A DNA stretch of 64,000 nucleotides from an uncultured Treponema sp. GTDB taxonomy: Bacteria; Spirochaetota; Spirochaetia; Treponematales; Treponemataceae. A program made the translations under genes and the position numbers. A model generated the notes under the pieces. It was not told the origin of the DNA and searched no databases. It saw only the letters and a list, made by a program, of their open reading frames with translations. Shown piece after piece: positions 47,171 through 55,428 of the stretch (position 1 is its first letter; each line of letters begins with the position of its first letter). The stretch covers positions 62,001 through 126,000 of the forward strand of contig CAMKEG010000003.1 of the NCBI GenBank assembly GCA_946411505.1. Reading direction: 5' to 3'.

Positions 47171-47360
47171 AAAACATCTCCTCGTTTTTTTTTTACACAT
47201 ACAAGGTAGACTTTTTTGTTCAAAAATTAGCGGTTTTTGCTGAAAAAAATAAAAAAAAACTTATTTTTTTTTCAGCACGAGCGAAATTCTCCATTTTCTC
47301 AAAAATTTTTCTTGCAAAATTGGAAAAATGGAGTTAAAATAGTTGATTAAGGAGAAAAAG

Positions 47361-49055
47361 TTGGCAAAGAAAAGATTTTTCCAGTATGTCGGCGACACGC
47401 CAATCATACCCATTTCATTTAAAATTCTTTTGATTTTCATTCCGTTGATTTTGATGTCAAGCTTCATGACCAACTTGATTTCCGTTCAACTGTCGCAAAG
47501 GCAAGTTACGGAGTTGACCAACCGCTTGACGGTCACGCAGCTTAAGGAACTGTACAAGACGGCGAGCAACCAGTATCAAATTTATTCCTATAAAAAGAAC
47601 AAGGAAGACTGCGTGGCCGCCTTGGAGTCCGCCGCCGCCGAGGAGTTCGGAAATCCAAAAAGCGTGGCCATGGGCTTTGACCGGACGGGAAAAAGCTTGT
47701 TTTGGTCCAGCGCCAACGGCTCCTCTTACCAGGAATTTCCCGACAAGCGTTCCTTGGAAATTTTGAACGAAGCCTTTGACAAGGGAACAAAGGAAGGCCA
47801 AATCACCTTTGAGCTGCGCGGCGAGGAATTTCACGGAGTGTACAAGTATTCCGACGATTGGAACGTTTTCCTTGTTCGGGCCGAATCCCGCAAGGACACT
47901 TCGCGCTACCAAGTGGCCATCATGCTTATCATCAGCGCGGTGATTCTTTTGCTTACCGTAGTTTTCGTCGCGCTCGGCGTGTACATGTTCAAGAAGGTTT
48001 TCGCCAGCATTTCAAAAATCACCAGCAGCCTCTACGACATGCAGCAGCGCTCGCAGCTTTCGACGATAGACATCGACGACGCTCCCAACGACGACGTCAC
48101 TTACATGGCCGCGTCGTTCAACTCGCTTTCAGTTTCGGTCAACAACCTTTTGACGACCTTCCAAAAGTTTGTTTCAAAGGACGTCGTCTCCAAGGCCTAC
48201 ACCGACCACACCATTAAATTGGAAGGAATGCAGCGCGAGCTTACGATTTTGTTCAGCGACATAAAGAGCTTCACCTACAGAACCGAGACTTTGGGAAACG
48301 AAATCATCGACCTTTTGAACGTCCACTACAACAACGTCATTCACGACGTCCACGAGGAGAACGGCGTAGTAGGCTCCATCATTGGAGACGCTATTTTGGC
48401 GATTTTCGGCTCCTACAAAAATCCCGAGATGAAGTCTTTGGAAGCCATCGACGCCGGCTGGCGCATAACTTACGTCACCGCCGAGCTTCGCGAAAAGATG
48501 AAGCAGCAGCGCAAAAAGATAGAAGAAACCAGGAAGCTGACCGCCGCCGAGGACAGGGTCTACAAGGCCGTTCTTTTGGACATCGGCGTGGGCATTGACG
48601 GCGGAACGGTTTTCTACGGAAACATCGGTTCCGACGAGCACATGACCAACACCGTAATCGGCGACAACGTAAACTCGGCCAGCCGCTTGGAGGGCGTCAC
48701 CCGCATCTACCATTTGCCGATTGTCGTTTCCGAATACATCGTCGACGACGTCAAGGACAAGACCGACCGCTACAAGTTCTACGAAATCGACACGATTCAA
48801 GTTAAGGGCAAGACAAAAGGAAAGAAAATTTTCTTCCCGCTGGACACGGAAAACGAGGCGCAGAAAAAACTTATGGACGGATTTGAAGTCTACGAGGAAG
48901 CGCTCAAGGCTTACTATGACGGCGATTGGAAAAGCGCCAGAAAGCTTTTCAAAAAAGTCAAAATGGAAGTGGCCGACGTGTTCATGGAACGCATGGGCGC
49001 CAGGGGAAATCCGCCTGACAAATGGAGAGGAATATGGACAATGACGACAAAATAA
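47361..49055 (+). CDS. Membrane-bound class III adenylate/guanylate cyclase
   Basis: A 564-residue receptor cyclase. An N-terminal helix (ILLIFIPLILMSSFMTNLI) is followed by an extracytoplasmic Cache-like sensor (~40-185), a second helix (VAIMLIISAVILLLTVVFVAL) and a HAMP-like segment. The catalytic domain has ELTILFSDIKSFT and SIIGDAILAIFG (both metal Asp) and TVIGDNVNSASRLEG (transition-state Asn and Arg), so it should be active. It would make cAMP or cGMP in response to a periplasmic signal. The start is TTG 47361, 6 nt after AAGGAG; TTG 47343 overlaps that site's upstream side and is less likely. It overlaps the next gene by 22 nt. Confidence 0.92.
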   Translation: MAKKRFFQYVGDTPIIPISFKILLIFIPLILMSSFMTNLISVQLSQRQVTELTNRLTVTQLKELYKTASNQYQIYSYKKNKEDCVAALESAAAEEFGNPKSVAMGFDRTGKSLFWSSANGSSYQEFPDKRSLEILNEAFDKGTKEGQITFELRGEEFHGVYKYSDDWNVFLVRAESRKDTSRYQVAIMLIISAVILLLTVVFVALGVYMFKKVFASISKITSSLYDMQQRSQLSTIDIDDAPNDDVTYMAASFNSLSVSVNNLLTTFQKFVSKDVVSKAYTDHTIKLEGMQRELTILFSDIKSFTYRTETLGNEIIDLLNVHYNNVIHDVHEENGVVGSIIGDAILAIFGSYKNPEMKSLEAIDAGWRITYVTAELREKMKQQRKKIEETRKLTAAEDRVYKAVLLDIGVGIDGGTVFYGNIGSDEHMTNTVIGDNVNSASRLEGVTRIYHLPIVVSEYIVDDVKDKTDRYKFYEIDTIQVKGKTKGKKIFFPLDTENEAQKKLMDGFEVYEEALKAYYDGDWKSARKLFKKVKMEVADVFMERMGARGNPPDKWRGIWTMTTK

Positions 49056-50512
49056 AGGAGCTGTCTCTTTTCTTGGGCGACGAGTTGGAGCCGCTCAAGC
49101 GCTCGAAAAAGGTCAAGGTTTACGACCTTGAGACCGAGTACGCCAAGACCCGCGCCAACCGCCTTTGGTCCGTTTGGATTACCTTGGGCTTGACTTTCGC
49201 GGTCTTTGTGCTGGTGACGGTTTTCACGATTCGCGGAATCGGAAAAAGCAACGACAAGATTGACGTGAACCTTTCTTCGTTTGAAGACTTGAACTTGCAA
49301 AATTTGTTCGACCAATTGCAGAGGGCGCAGGACCAGTTTGACGCGGCGGCCAAGAGAAAGGCGGCCTTGCAGGGAAGCCTCGAGTCCCGCATTTCCCAGG
49401 CAAAGATGAAGATGCAGAGCGACCTTGAGCTTTTGGCCAACACCCGCCTTTCAAAGGGCGTTTTGGCCGACCGCAAAAAGAAGATTCAAAGCGACTACAA
49501 CAAGGAAGTGGCGGCCGCCCACGCCGAAATCGACGAGCGCCTTTCCGTCGCGGAAGCCGAGCTTAAGCAATACGAGGAGCAGCTTAAGCAATACGACAGC
49601 GAGAACGTGGCCCGCGCCCAGGAATGGGAGAACAAGATGGACTCGGAGCGGCAGGCCCGCCAAATCGAAAAGCAGCGCCTGATTGACTCCTACGAAAAGC
49701 AGCTTGCCGACGCGAAGGCCCTTTTGGAGGAAACCCGCAAAAAGGACTTTGAGGACCGCAAGAACGCGACCAGCGAAATAGCCAAGCGCTACGAGCAGGA
49801 GCTGGCCAACTACGACCCGGTTTTCAAGGACGCAAAGACAAGCGGCGTCGTCACGGAAGCCAACCAGCATCCCCTTGGCGTCTTTAGCCAGGAGCTTTTG
49901 TATGGCCAGGACGCTCCTTCGGTAAGCGAGGAATTTTCGGCCGCTTTGTCGGCGGCTGTCAAGAACTACCAGGACTTGGAGTACTTGCTTTCAAAGTCCG
50001 CTTCGATTCCCCAGCGCAACACGATGAAAAGCGTCGTGTCCGGCGAAAAAAAACTTTCATATACAATCGCCAACGGACTGGCCCGCGCGGCCATAAGCGA
50101 AATAAAGGCCAAGGACGCGCAAAACGTCGCGATTCAGGACGAGGTCGAGAGCATGAAGGCGCATGTTAAGGAAGCCGACGACAAGGTCGCCGCCGCCTTT
50201 GAGGAGCGCGACTTTGAAAAGGCCGCGAGCCAGGCCTACGTCAACATTTTGAATTCCTCTTTGGTTGACGAAAAGACGGCGGGCTTTGTCTTGGATCCCC
50301 AAAACGAGCTGGGGCCGGCGGTCTTTATACGCGACTCTTGGAAGCAGGGCGTGACCCGCGACGGAACGACGAAAATAGACATTTACAACGGCCGCAGCAA
50401 GGTGGCGACGGGAAGCCTCTTGTTCTCAAACAACAACTACTACATTTCCCTTGACCGCGCCGCCGACGCCAGCCTCCTTTCCGTAGGCAGCTCGTTCAGG
50501 ATAAAGAAGTGA
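49034..50512 (+). CDS. Membrane-anchored coiled-coil protein coupled to the cyclase
   Basis: A 492-residue protein. A hydrophobic helix at ~45-65 (WITLGLTFAVFVLVTVFTI) is followed by a long charged coiled coil (~85-275, rich in K/E/Q/A, for example AELKQYEEQLKQYD). Residues ~300-410 form another helical part, and the last ~70 (GPAVFIRDSWKQGVTRDG, KVATGSLLFSNNNYYISLD) look like a small beta domain. I recognise no family. ATG 49034 follows GGAGAGGA; the gene overlaps the cyclase end by 22 nt, so translation is coupled and the proteins probably work together, perhaps as a scaffold. Confidence 0.8.
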   Translation: MDNDDKIKELSLFLGDELEPLKRSKKVKVYDLETEYAKTRANRLWSVWITLGLTFAVFVLVTVFTIRGIGKSNDKIDVNLSSFEDLNLQNLFDQLQRAQDQFDAAAKRKAALQGSLESRISQAKMKMQSDLELLANTRLSKGVLADRKKKIQSDYNKEVAAAHAEIDERLSVAEAELKQYEEQLKQYDSENVARAQEWENKMDSERQARQIEKQRLIDSYEKQLADAKALLEETRKKDFEDRKNATSEIAKRYEQELANYDPVFKDAKTSGVVTEANQHPLGVFSQELLYGQDAPSVSEEFSAALSAAVKNYQDLEYLLSKSASIPQRNTMKSVVSGEKKLSYTIANGLARAAISEIKAKDAQNVAIQDEVESMKAHVKEADDKVAAAFEERDFEKAASQAYVNILNSSLVDEKTAGFVLDPQNELGPAVFIRDSWKQGVTRDGTTKIDIYNGRSKVATGSLLFSNNNYYISLDRAADASLLSVGSSFRIKK

Positions 50513-50632
50513 AATATATAAAAAAAACGCGTAGCGGAAAGGCAAACGGGGCGAACATAGGACACGTTAAGCTAATCGCTTTGCCCTAAAAGTACCTCGT
50601 TCGCAGCCGTTTGAATTTCCGCGAGATTGCCC

Positions 50633-50677
50633 GCGCTCGCAAGAGCGCAGTTGAATAAACTTCCATAAGCAAAACGG
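50633..50677 (+). repeat. Family 1 hairpin repeat, copy B
   Basis: GCGCTC-GCAA-GAGCGC (50633-50648) followed by AGTTGAATAAACTTCCATA and AGCAAAACGG. The hairpin is identical to copies A and C. Confidence 0.85.
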
Positions 50678-50752
50678 AGGGGGTGCCCGACGTAGCGTTT
50701 TTGTTTTTGCTGCTATAGTTGATTTTTTTCTATATATGCGCTATTGCCAGTC

Positions 50753-50796
50753 CGCCTCGCGAGAGGCGCGTGGATATTTCCACTAGCAAAAGTGCG
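50753..50796 (+). repeat. Family 1 hairpin repeat, copy D
   Basis: CGCCTC-GCGA-GAGGCG (50753-50768) keeps the 6-bp stem and a GNRA loop but with different, compensating bases. The tail CGTGGATATTTCCACT and AGCAAAAGTGCG follows; GTGGA-TATT-TCCAC in the tail can also pair. Confidence 0.82.
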
Positions 50797-50802
50797 TTTC
50801 GC

Positions 50803-50831
50803 TTGCAAATATTCTATATAAGCGCTACAAT
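50803..50831 (+). promoter_or_regulatory. Promoter of the activase gene, leaderless spacing
   Basis: TTGCAA (50803-50808), 17-bp spacer, TACAAT (50826-50831), then 8 nt to the ATG at 50840. No ribosome site fits. Confidence 0.7.
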
Positions 50832-50839
50832 AAAAAGAT

Positions 50840-53800
50840 ATGGAATTTGCAGAAAGCGCTACATTCAAGAAAATCATAGATCCCATTCGTTTTGGCATTG
50901 ACGTAGGAAGCACCACCGTAAAGGTGGCCGCCCTTGGCCAAAACGGCGAACTTTTATACAGCGCGTACGAGCGCCACCGCGCCGACATACGCTCGACAAT
51001 AATTTCGGTTGTCAACAACGCCCTTGACTCTTTGGAAAAGCAATGCCCGGAAGGCGCGGGGCAAACCCTTAGCGTCAAGGTCACCGGAAGCGGAGGACTG
51101 GCCGTAAGCCAGTGGCTTAACGTTCCCTTTATTCAGGAAGTCATCGCGGCCACAACCGCCGTCCGAAAAATCATACCGCAAACCGACGTCGTCATCGAGC
51201 TTGGCGGCGAGGACGCCAAAATCACTTACTTTAAAGGCGGCGTCGAGCAGCGCATGAACGGAACTTGCGCCGGCGGAACCGGAGCCTTCATCGACCAAAT
51301 GGCCGCGCTCTTGGAAACCGACGCCGCGGGCCTTAACAAGCTTGCCGCCGGAGCGACGACGATTTATCCAATCGCCGCGCGCTGCGGAGTTTTCGCAAAG
51401 ACAGACGTTCAGCCGCTTATCAACGAAGGCGCCAGACGCGAAGACATCGCGGCCTCGATTTACCAAGCCGTCGTAACGCAGACAATTTCTGGCCTTGCGT
51501 GCGGAAAGCCTATTCGCGGCAAGGTGGCCTTTTTGGGCGGACCCTTGCACTTTATGGAGCAGCTGCGCCGCCGCTTTATCGAAACGCTAAAATTAAAGGA
51601 CGATGAAATTATCGTTCCGGAAAATTCGCAATTGTTCGTCGCGCAGGGCGCGGCTTATTCGGCCGAGCGGAAATTCGCTTGCGGCCCCGACGGAAAGGAA
51701 TTCAACTTTCCGACAATCGCGGCTTTCCGCGAGTCGCTAAAAAATCTTGTCGGCGCCGAGCTTCACGAAGTCCAGCGCCTGGAGCCGCTCTTTAAGAGCG
51801 AGGAAGAGCTTAAGGAATTCCGCGAAAGGCACGCAAGCGAAAAGGCCTTGCGGGGCGACTTGGACGCGGCCAAGGGACCGGTCTTCCTTGGCTTGGATTC
51901 CGGCTCCACTACGACAAAGGCTGTCCTTACCGACATCGACGGCCGCATTTTGTGGAACTTTTACACGGCCAACGCCGGAAACCCGGTTGACATCGCCGTA
52001 AAGACATTGAAGGATTTGTACGCCCGCCTTCCCAAAGACGTTTACATCGCGCGCGCCGTCTCCACCGGTTACGGCGAGGCTTTGTTCCAGGCGGCCTTGG
52101 GCGTCGACGCCGGCGAGGTTGAGACAATCACGCACTTTAGGGCGGCCGACTTTTTTGTTCCCGGCGTTGAGTTCCTTTTGGACATCGGCGGCCAGGACAT
52201 GAAGTGCCTTCGCATGAAGGACGGCGCGATTTCTTCCATCCAGCTTAACGAAGCCTGCTCGTCGGGCTGCGGAAGCTTCTTGGACAACTTTGCCCGCACG
52301 ATGGGAATGGACGTGCGCGAGTTCAGCCAAAAGGCTTTGACCGCCCAGCAGCCCGTTGACCTGGGAAGCCGCTGCACGGTCTTCATGAACAGCCGCGTGA
52401 AGCAGGCCCAAAAGGAAGGCGCGACGGTCGCCGACATTTCGGCCGGCCTTTCTTATTCTGTAATCAAGAACGCTCTTTTTAAAGTAATAAAGCTGCGCCG
52501 CGCGAGCGACATCGGAACTAAGGTTGTCGTTCAAGGCGGAACTTTCAACAACGACGCGGTTTTGCGCGCCTTTGAAAAAATTTCGGGCGTCAACGTGTTC
52601 CGCCCGGACGTGGCAGGCCTTATGGGAGCCTACGGTTCCGCCTTGATTGCCTGCGACCAGTGGCGCGACTTGATGGCGCCAAAGCCGGGCGAGCCGGAGG
52701 GAACGGTTCACGACGTTCGCACCGGTTTGGCCAGTTTGGAGGAATTGGAAAACTTCCACGTTGACCTTGACCTCCGCCGCTGCGGAAAATGCCAGAACAA
52801 CTGCTTGCTCACGATAAACACCTTCACCACAAAAGACAAGGACGGAAAGGAAGAAAAGCGCGCCTTTGTGACGGGAAACCGCTGCGAGCGCGGCGCCGAG
52901 CTTGGCGAAAAAGTTTCGGTGATTGACGCGAGCAACAAGGCCGCCTCAAAGTTGGACGGCTCGGACGCGGCTGGCATTCCAAACCTCTTCGCTTGGAAAT
53001 ACAAGCGCGTCTTTGACTACACGCCGCTTCCTTTGCAGGACGCTCCGATGGGAGAAGTCGGAATTCCGCGCGTCCTCAACATGTACGAAAACTATCCCTT
53101 GTGGTTCACCTTCTTCACAAAGCTTGGCTTTAGGGTCCGCCTTAGCCCGCGCTCGACAAGAAGCGTTTACGAAAAGGGCTTGGAAAGCATTCCGTCGGAG
53201 TCGGTTTGCTACCCCGGAAAAATATCGCACGGACACGTCGAAAGCCTTTTAAAGGCCGGAGTCAAATTCATTTTCTATCCCTGCGCTCCCTACGAAAAGC
53301 AGGAGGACAACGGCGCCGGAAACCACTACAACTGTCCGATTGTCACAAGCTATCCCGAAGTCTTGCGCAACAACATCGACGCGCTGCGCCAAGATTCTTC
53401 AATTTTATACATGGACCCCTTCTTGCCGATTTACGACAAGAACCGCTTGGCCTATCGTCTCTTTGAGGAACTTCATCCGCACTTTGCGCAAATCACTTTT
53501 GAAAAAGTCATGCGCGCGGTTGACGAGGCTTGGAAGGAGCAGGAAAAATTCCGCGCCGAAATCCAGCAGAAGGGCGAGGAGGCCTTGGAGCGCATAATCA
53601 CGCTCGGCGTCCACGGCATTGTTTTGTCAGGCCGCCCCTATCACCTTGATCCGGAAATCAACCACGGAATCCCGGAGATGATTCACGGCTTGGGCTTGGC
53701 GGTCTTTACCGAAGACTCCGTCGCGCACCTTGGCTCGATCGAACGCCCCTTGCGCATCATCGACCAGTGGGTTTACCACAACCGCCTTTACCGCGCGGCC

Positions 53801-55414
53801 GCCTTTGTCAGCGGAATGCCCAACTTGGAGCTTGTTCAGCTTACCAGTTTTGGCTGCGGCTTGGACGCGGTCACCGCCGACCAGGTTGACGAAATACTTA
53901 AGAGCAAGGGCCGCATGTACACCCTCATCAAGATTGACGAGGGCTCCAACCTTGGCGCCGTCCGCATCCGCATCCGCTCTTTGATTGCCGCCGTAAAAGC
54001 CCACGAGCGAAACCACACGCGCCCTGAATACAAGTCGGCCGCCTACAAGCGGCAGGTCTTTACAAAAGAAATGCGCTACAAGCACACAATCATCGCGCCG
54101 CAAATGTCTCCGATTCACTTTAGGCTTGTGCAAAAGGCCTTCAACTATTCAGGCTATAAATTTGAAGTGCTTGACGCGGTGGACCCCAAGGCGGTTGAGA
54201 CAGGATTGAAGTTTGTCAACAACGACGCCTGCTATCCTTCGATTTTGGTGGCCGGACAAATGATTGCCGCGCTTGAGTCGGGCAAGTACGACCTTAACAA
54301 CACTTCGCTCATCATAACGCAAACGGGCGGAGGCTGCCGCGCGACAAACTACATCGGCTTTATCCGCCGAGCGCTTAACGACGCGGGCTGGGGAAACATT
54401 CCCGTCTTGTCTTTGAGCGCCCAGGGCTTTGAAAAGAACCCGGGCTTTAAAATCACGATTCCGCTTTTGCACCGAGCCTTGATGTCGATAATGATAGGCG
54501 ACGTTTTGATGCGCGTCCTTTACCGCACCAGGCCCTACGAAAAAGTTCCGGGCAGCGCCAACGCTCTTTACGAAAAGTGGAACGCCCGCGCCGAAAAGCA
54601 GTTGGAGTCCCTTTCGCTCCACGGCTACCATAAATTGCTTAAGAACATCATTAAGGAATTTGACGCGCTTCCCTTGCTGCCTGTCAAAAAGCCGCGCGTC
54701 GGCGTTGTCGGAGAAATCTTGGTCAAGTTCCATCCGACGGCCAACAACAACATCGTCGAGACGATAGAAAAGGAAGGCGCCGAGTGCGTAATGCCGGACT
54801 TGGCGGACTTTTTCTTCTACTCGTTCAGCACGGGCATTTTCCGCCACGAGCAGTTGGCCTTCCCCAAAAAGACGGAGCGAAACGCAAAGCTCTTTGTTTG
54901 GTTCATGGAACTTTACCGCCGCGACATGAAGCGCTTCTTAAAGAAGTCGCGCCGCTTTGACGCTCCGTCGTCGATTTACGACTTGATGAAGGGCGTCGAC
55001 GACATCGTGCAGCTTGGAAACATCACCGGCGAAGGCTGGTTCTTGACGGCGGAAATGGTGGAGCTGATTCATTCGGGCGTTCCCAGCATCGCCTGCGTCC
55101 AGCCGTTCGCGTGTCTTCCCAACCATGTCACCGGAAAGGGAATGATAAAGGAATTGCGCCGCCGCTATCCCGGAACGAACATCAGCGCGATAGACTACGA
55201 TCCCGGCTCCAGCGAAGTCAACCAGTTGAACCGCTTGAAGCTCTTGCTTTCCAACGCGCCCGCCGGAAAGCATCCTGACGAAACGCCCAAGGGAAAGATT
55301 TGGACTCCCGACGGCGAGGTGGAGCCGCAAGTGCGTTTGGCGGAGGGCGCGGTTTTTGTGGATCCGGAGCCGGTCGCGGAAAGCGACGTGCCGCCGGTCT
55401 TGGACGCCAACTAA
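50840..55414 (+). CDS. Giant acyl-CoA dehydratase activase-related protein
   Basis: A 1524-residue protein of the BadF/HgdC group. Two ASKHA ATPase domains come first: ~18-290 (FGIDVGSTTVKVAALG, NGTCAGGTGAFIDQMA) and ~350-610 (FLGLDSGSTTTKAVLTDIDG, LNEACSSGCGSFLDNFA), each with a Cys at the place that ligates the shared 4Fe-4S cluster in HgdC. A Cys pair region (RRCGKCQNNCLL) follows, then a DUF2229-like part (~700-1000) and HgdB-like region (SYPEVLRNN, GRPYHLDPEINHGIPEMI). Activases drive ATP-dependent electron injection into 2-hydroxyacyl-CoA dehydratases; here activator and dehydratase-like parts are in one chain. No separate dehydratase gene is near, so the substrate is unknown. The -10 box is 8 nt before the ATG. 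Confidence 0.9.
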   Translation: MEFAESATFKKIIDPIRFGIDVGSTTVKVAALGQNGELLYSAYERHRADIRSTIISVVNNALDSLEKQCPEGAGQTLSVKVTGSGGLAVSQWLNVPFIQEVIAATTAVRKIIPQTDVVIELGGEDAKITYFKGGVEQRMNGTCAGGTGAFIDQMAALLETDAAGLNKLAAGATTIYPIAARCGVFAKTDVQPLINEGARREDIAASIYQAVVTQTISGLACGKPIRGKVAFLGGPLHFMEQLRRRFIETLKLKDDEIIVPENSQLFVAQGAAYSAERKFACGPDGKEFNFPTIAAFRESLKNLVGAELHEVQRLEPLFKSEEELKEFRERHASEKALRGDLDAAKGPVFLGLDSGSTTTKAVLTDIDGRILWNFYTANAGNPVDIAVKTLKDLYARLPKDVYIARAVSTGYGEALFQAALGVDAGEVETITHFRAADFFVPGVEFLLDIGGQDMKCLRMKDGAISSIQLNEACSSGCGSFLDNFARTMGMDVREFSQKALTAQQPVDLGSRCTVFMNSRVKQAQKEGATVADISAGLSYSVIKNALFKVIKLRRASDIGTKVVVQGGTFNNDAVLRAFEKISGVNVFRPDVAGLMGAYGSALIACDQWRDLMAPKPGEPEGTVHDVRTGLASLEELENFHVDLDLRRCGKCQNNCLLTINTFTTKDKDGKEEKRAFVTGNRCERGAELGEKVSVIDASNKAASKLDGSDAAGIPNLFAWKYKRVFDYTPLPLQDAPMGEVGIPRVLNMYENYPLWFTFFTKLGFRVRLSPRSTRSVYEKGLESIPSESVCYPGKISHGHVESLLKAGVKFIFYPCAPYEKQEDNGAGNHYNCPIVTSYPEVLRNNIDALRQDSSILYMDPFLPIYDKNRLAYRLFEELHPHFAQITFEKVMRAVDEAWKEQEKFRAEIQQKGEEALERIITLGVHGIVLSGRPYHLDPEINHGIPEMIHGLGLAVFTEDSVAHLGSIERPLRIIDQWVYHNRLYRAAAFVSGMPNLELVQLTSFGCGLDAVTADQVDEILKSKGRMYTLIKIDEGSNLGAVRIRIRSLIAAVKAHERNHTRPEYKSAAYKRQVFTKEMRYKHTIIAPQMSPIHFRLVQKAFNYSGYKFEVLDAVDPKAVETGLKFVNNDACYPSILVAGQMIAALESGKYDLNNTSLIITQTGGGCRATNYIGFIRRALNDAGWGNIPVLSLSAQGFEKNPGFKITIPLLHRALMSIMIGDVLMRVLYRTRPYEKVPGSANALYEKWNARAEKQLESLSLHGYHKLLKNIIKEFDALPLLPVKKPRVGVVGEILVKFHPTANNNIVETIEKEGAECVMPDLADFFFYSFSTGIFRHEQLAFPKKTERNAKLFVWFMELYRRDMKRFLKKSRRFDAPSSIYDLMKGVDDIVQLGNITGEGWFLTAEMVELIHSGVPSIACVQPFACLPNHVTGKGMIKELRRRYPGTNISAIDYDPGSSEVNQLNRLKLLLSNAPAGKHPDETPKGKIWTPDGEVEPQVRLAEGAVFVDPEPVAESDVPPVLDAN

Positions 55415-55428
55415 AGGAGAAGGCTAGG

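Larger units (their letters stand above)
50513..50839 (+). other. Intergenic region (327 bp) with family 1 repeats and a promoter
   Basis: No gene is supported here. It holds family 1 copies B (50633-50677) and D (50753-50796), and a promoter (50803-50831). A stretch at 50600-50615, revcomp AACGGCTGCGAACGAGG, resembles family 2 hairpin flanks. T-rich runs at 50697-50732 follow GTGCCCGACG without a clear stem. Confidence 0.7.

Noticed and set aside
47171..47342. Small gene in the AT-rich gap before the cyclase
   Set aside because: Frames there are low-complexity Lys/Phe stretches with no ribosome site.
51737..52759. 340-codon frame on the minus strand inside the activase gene
   Set aside because: The plus-strand frame has clear ASKHA motifs over the same region; the reverse frame shows none and has no ribosome site.
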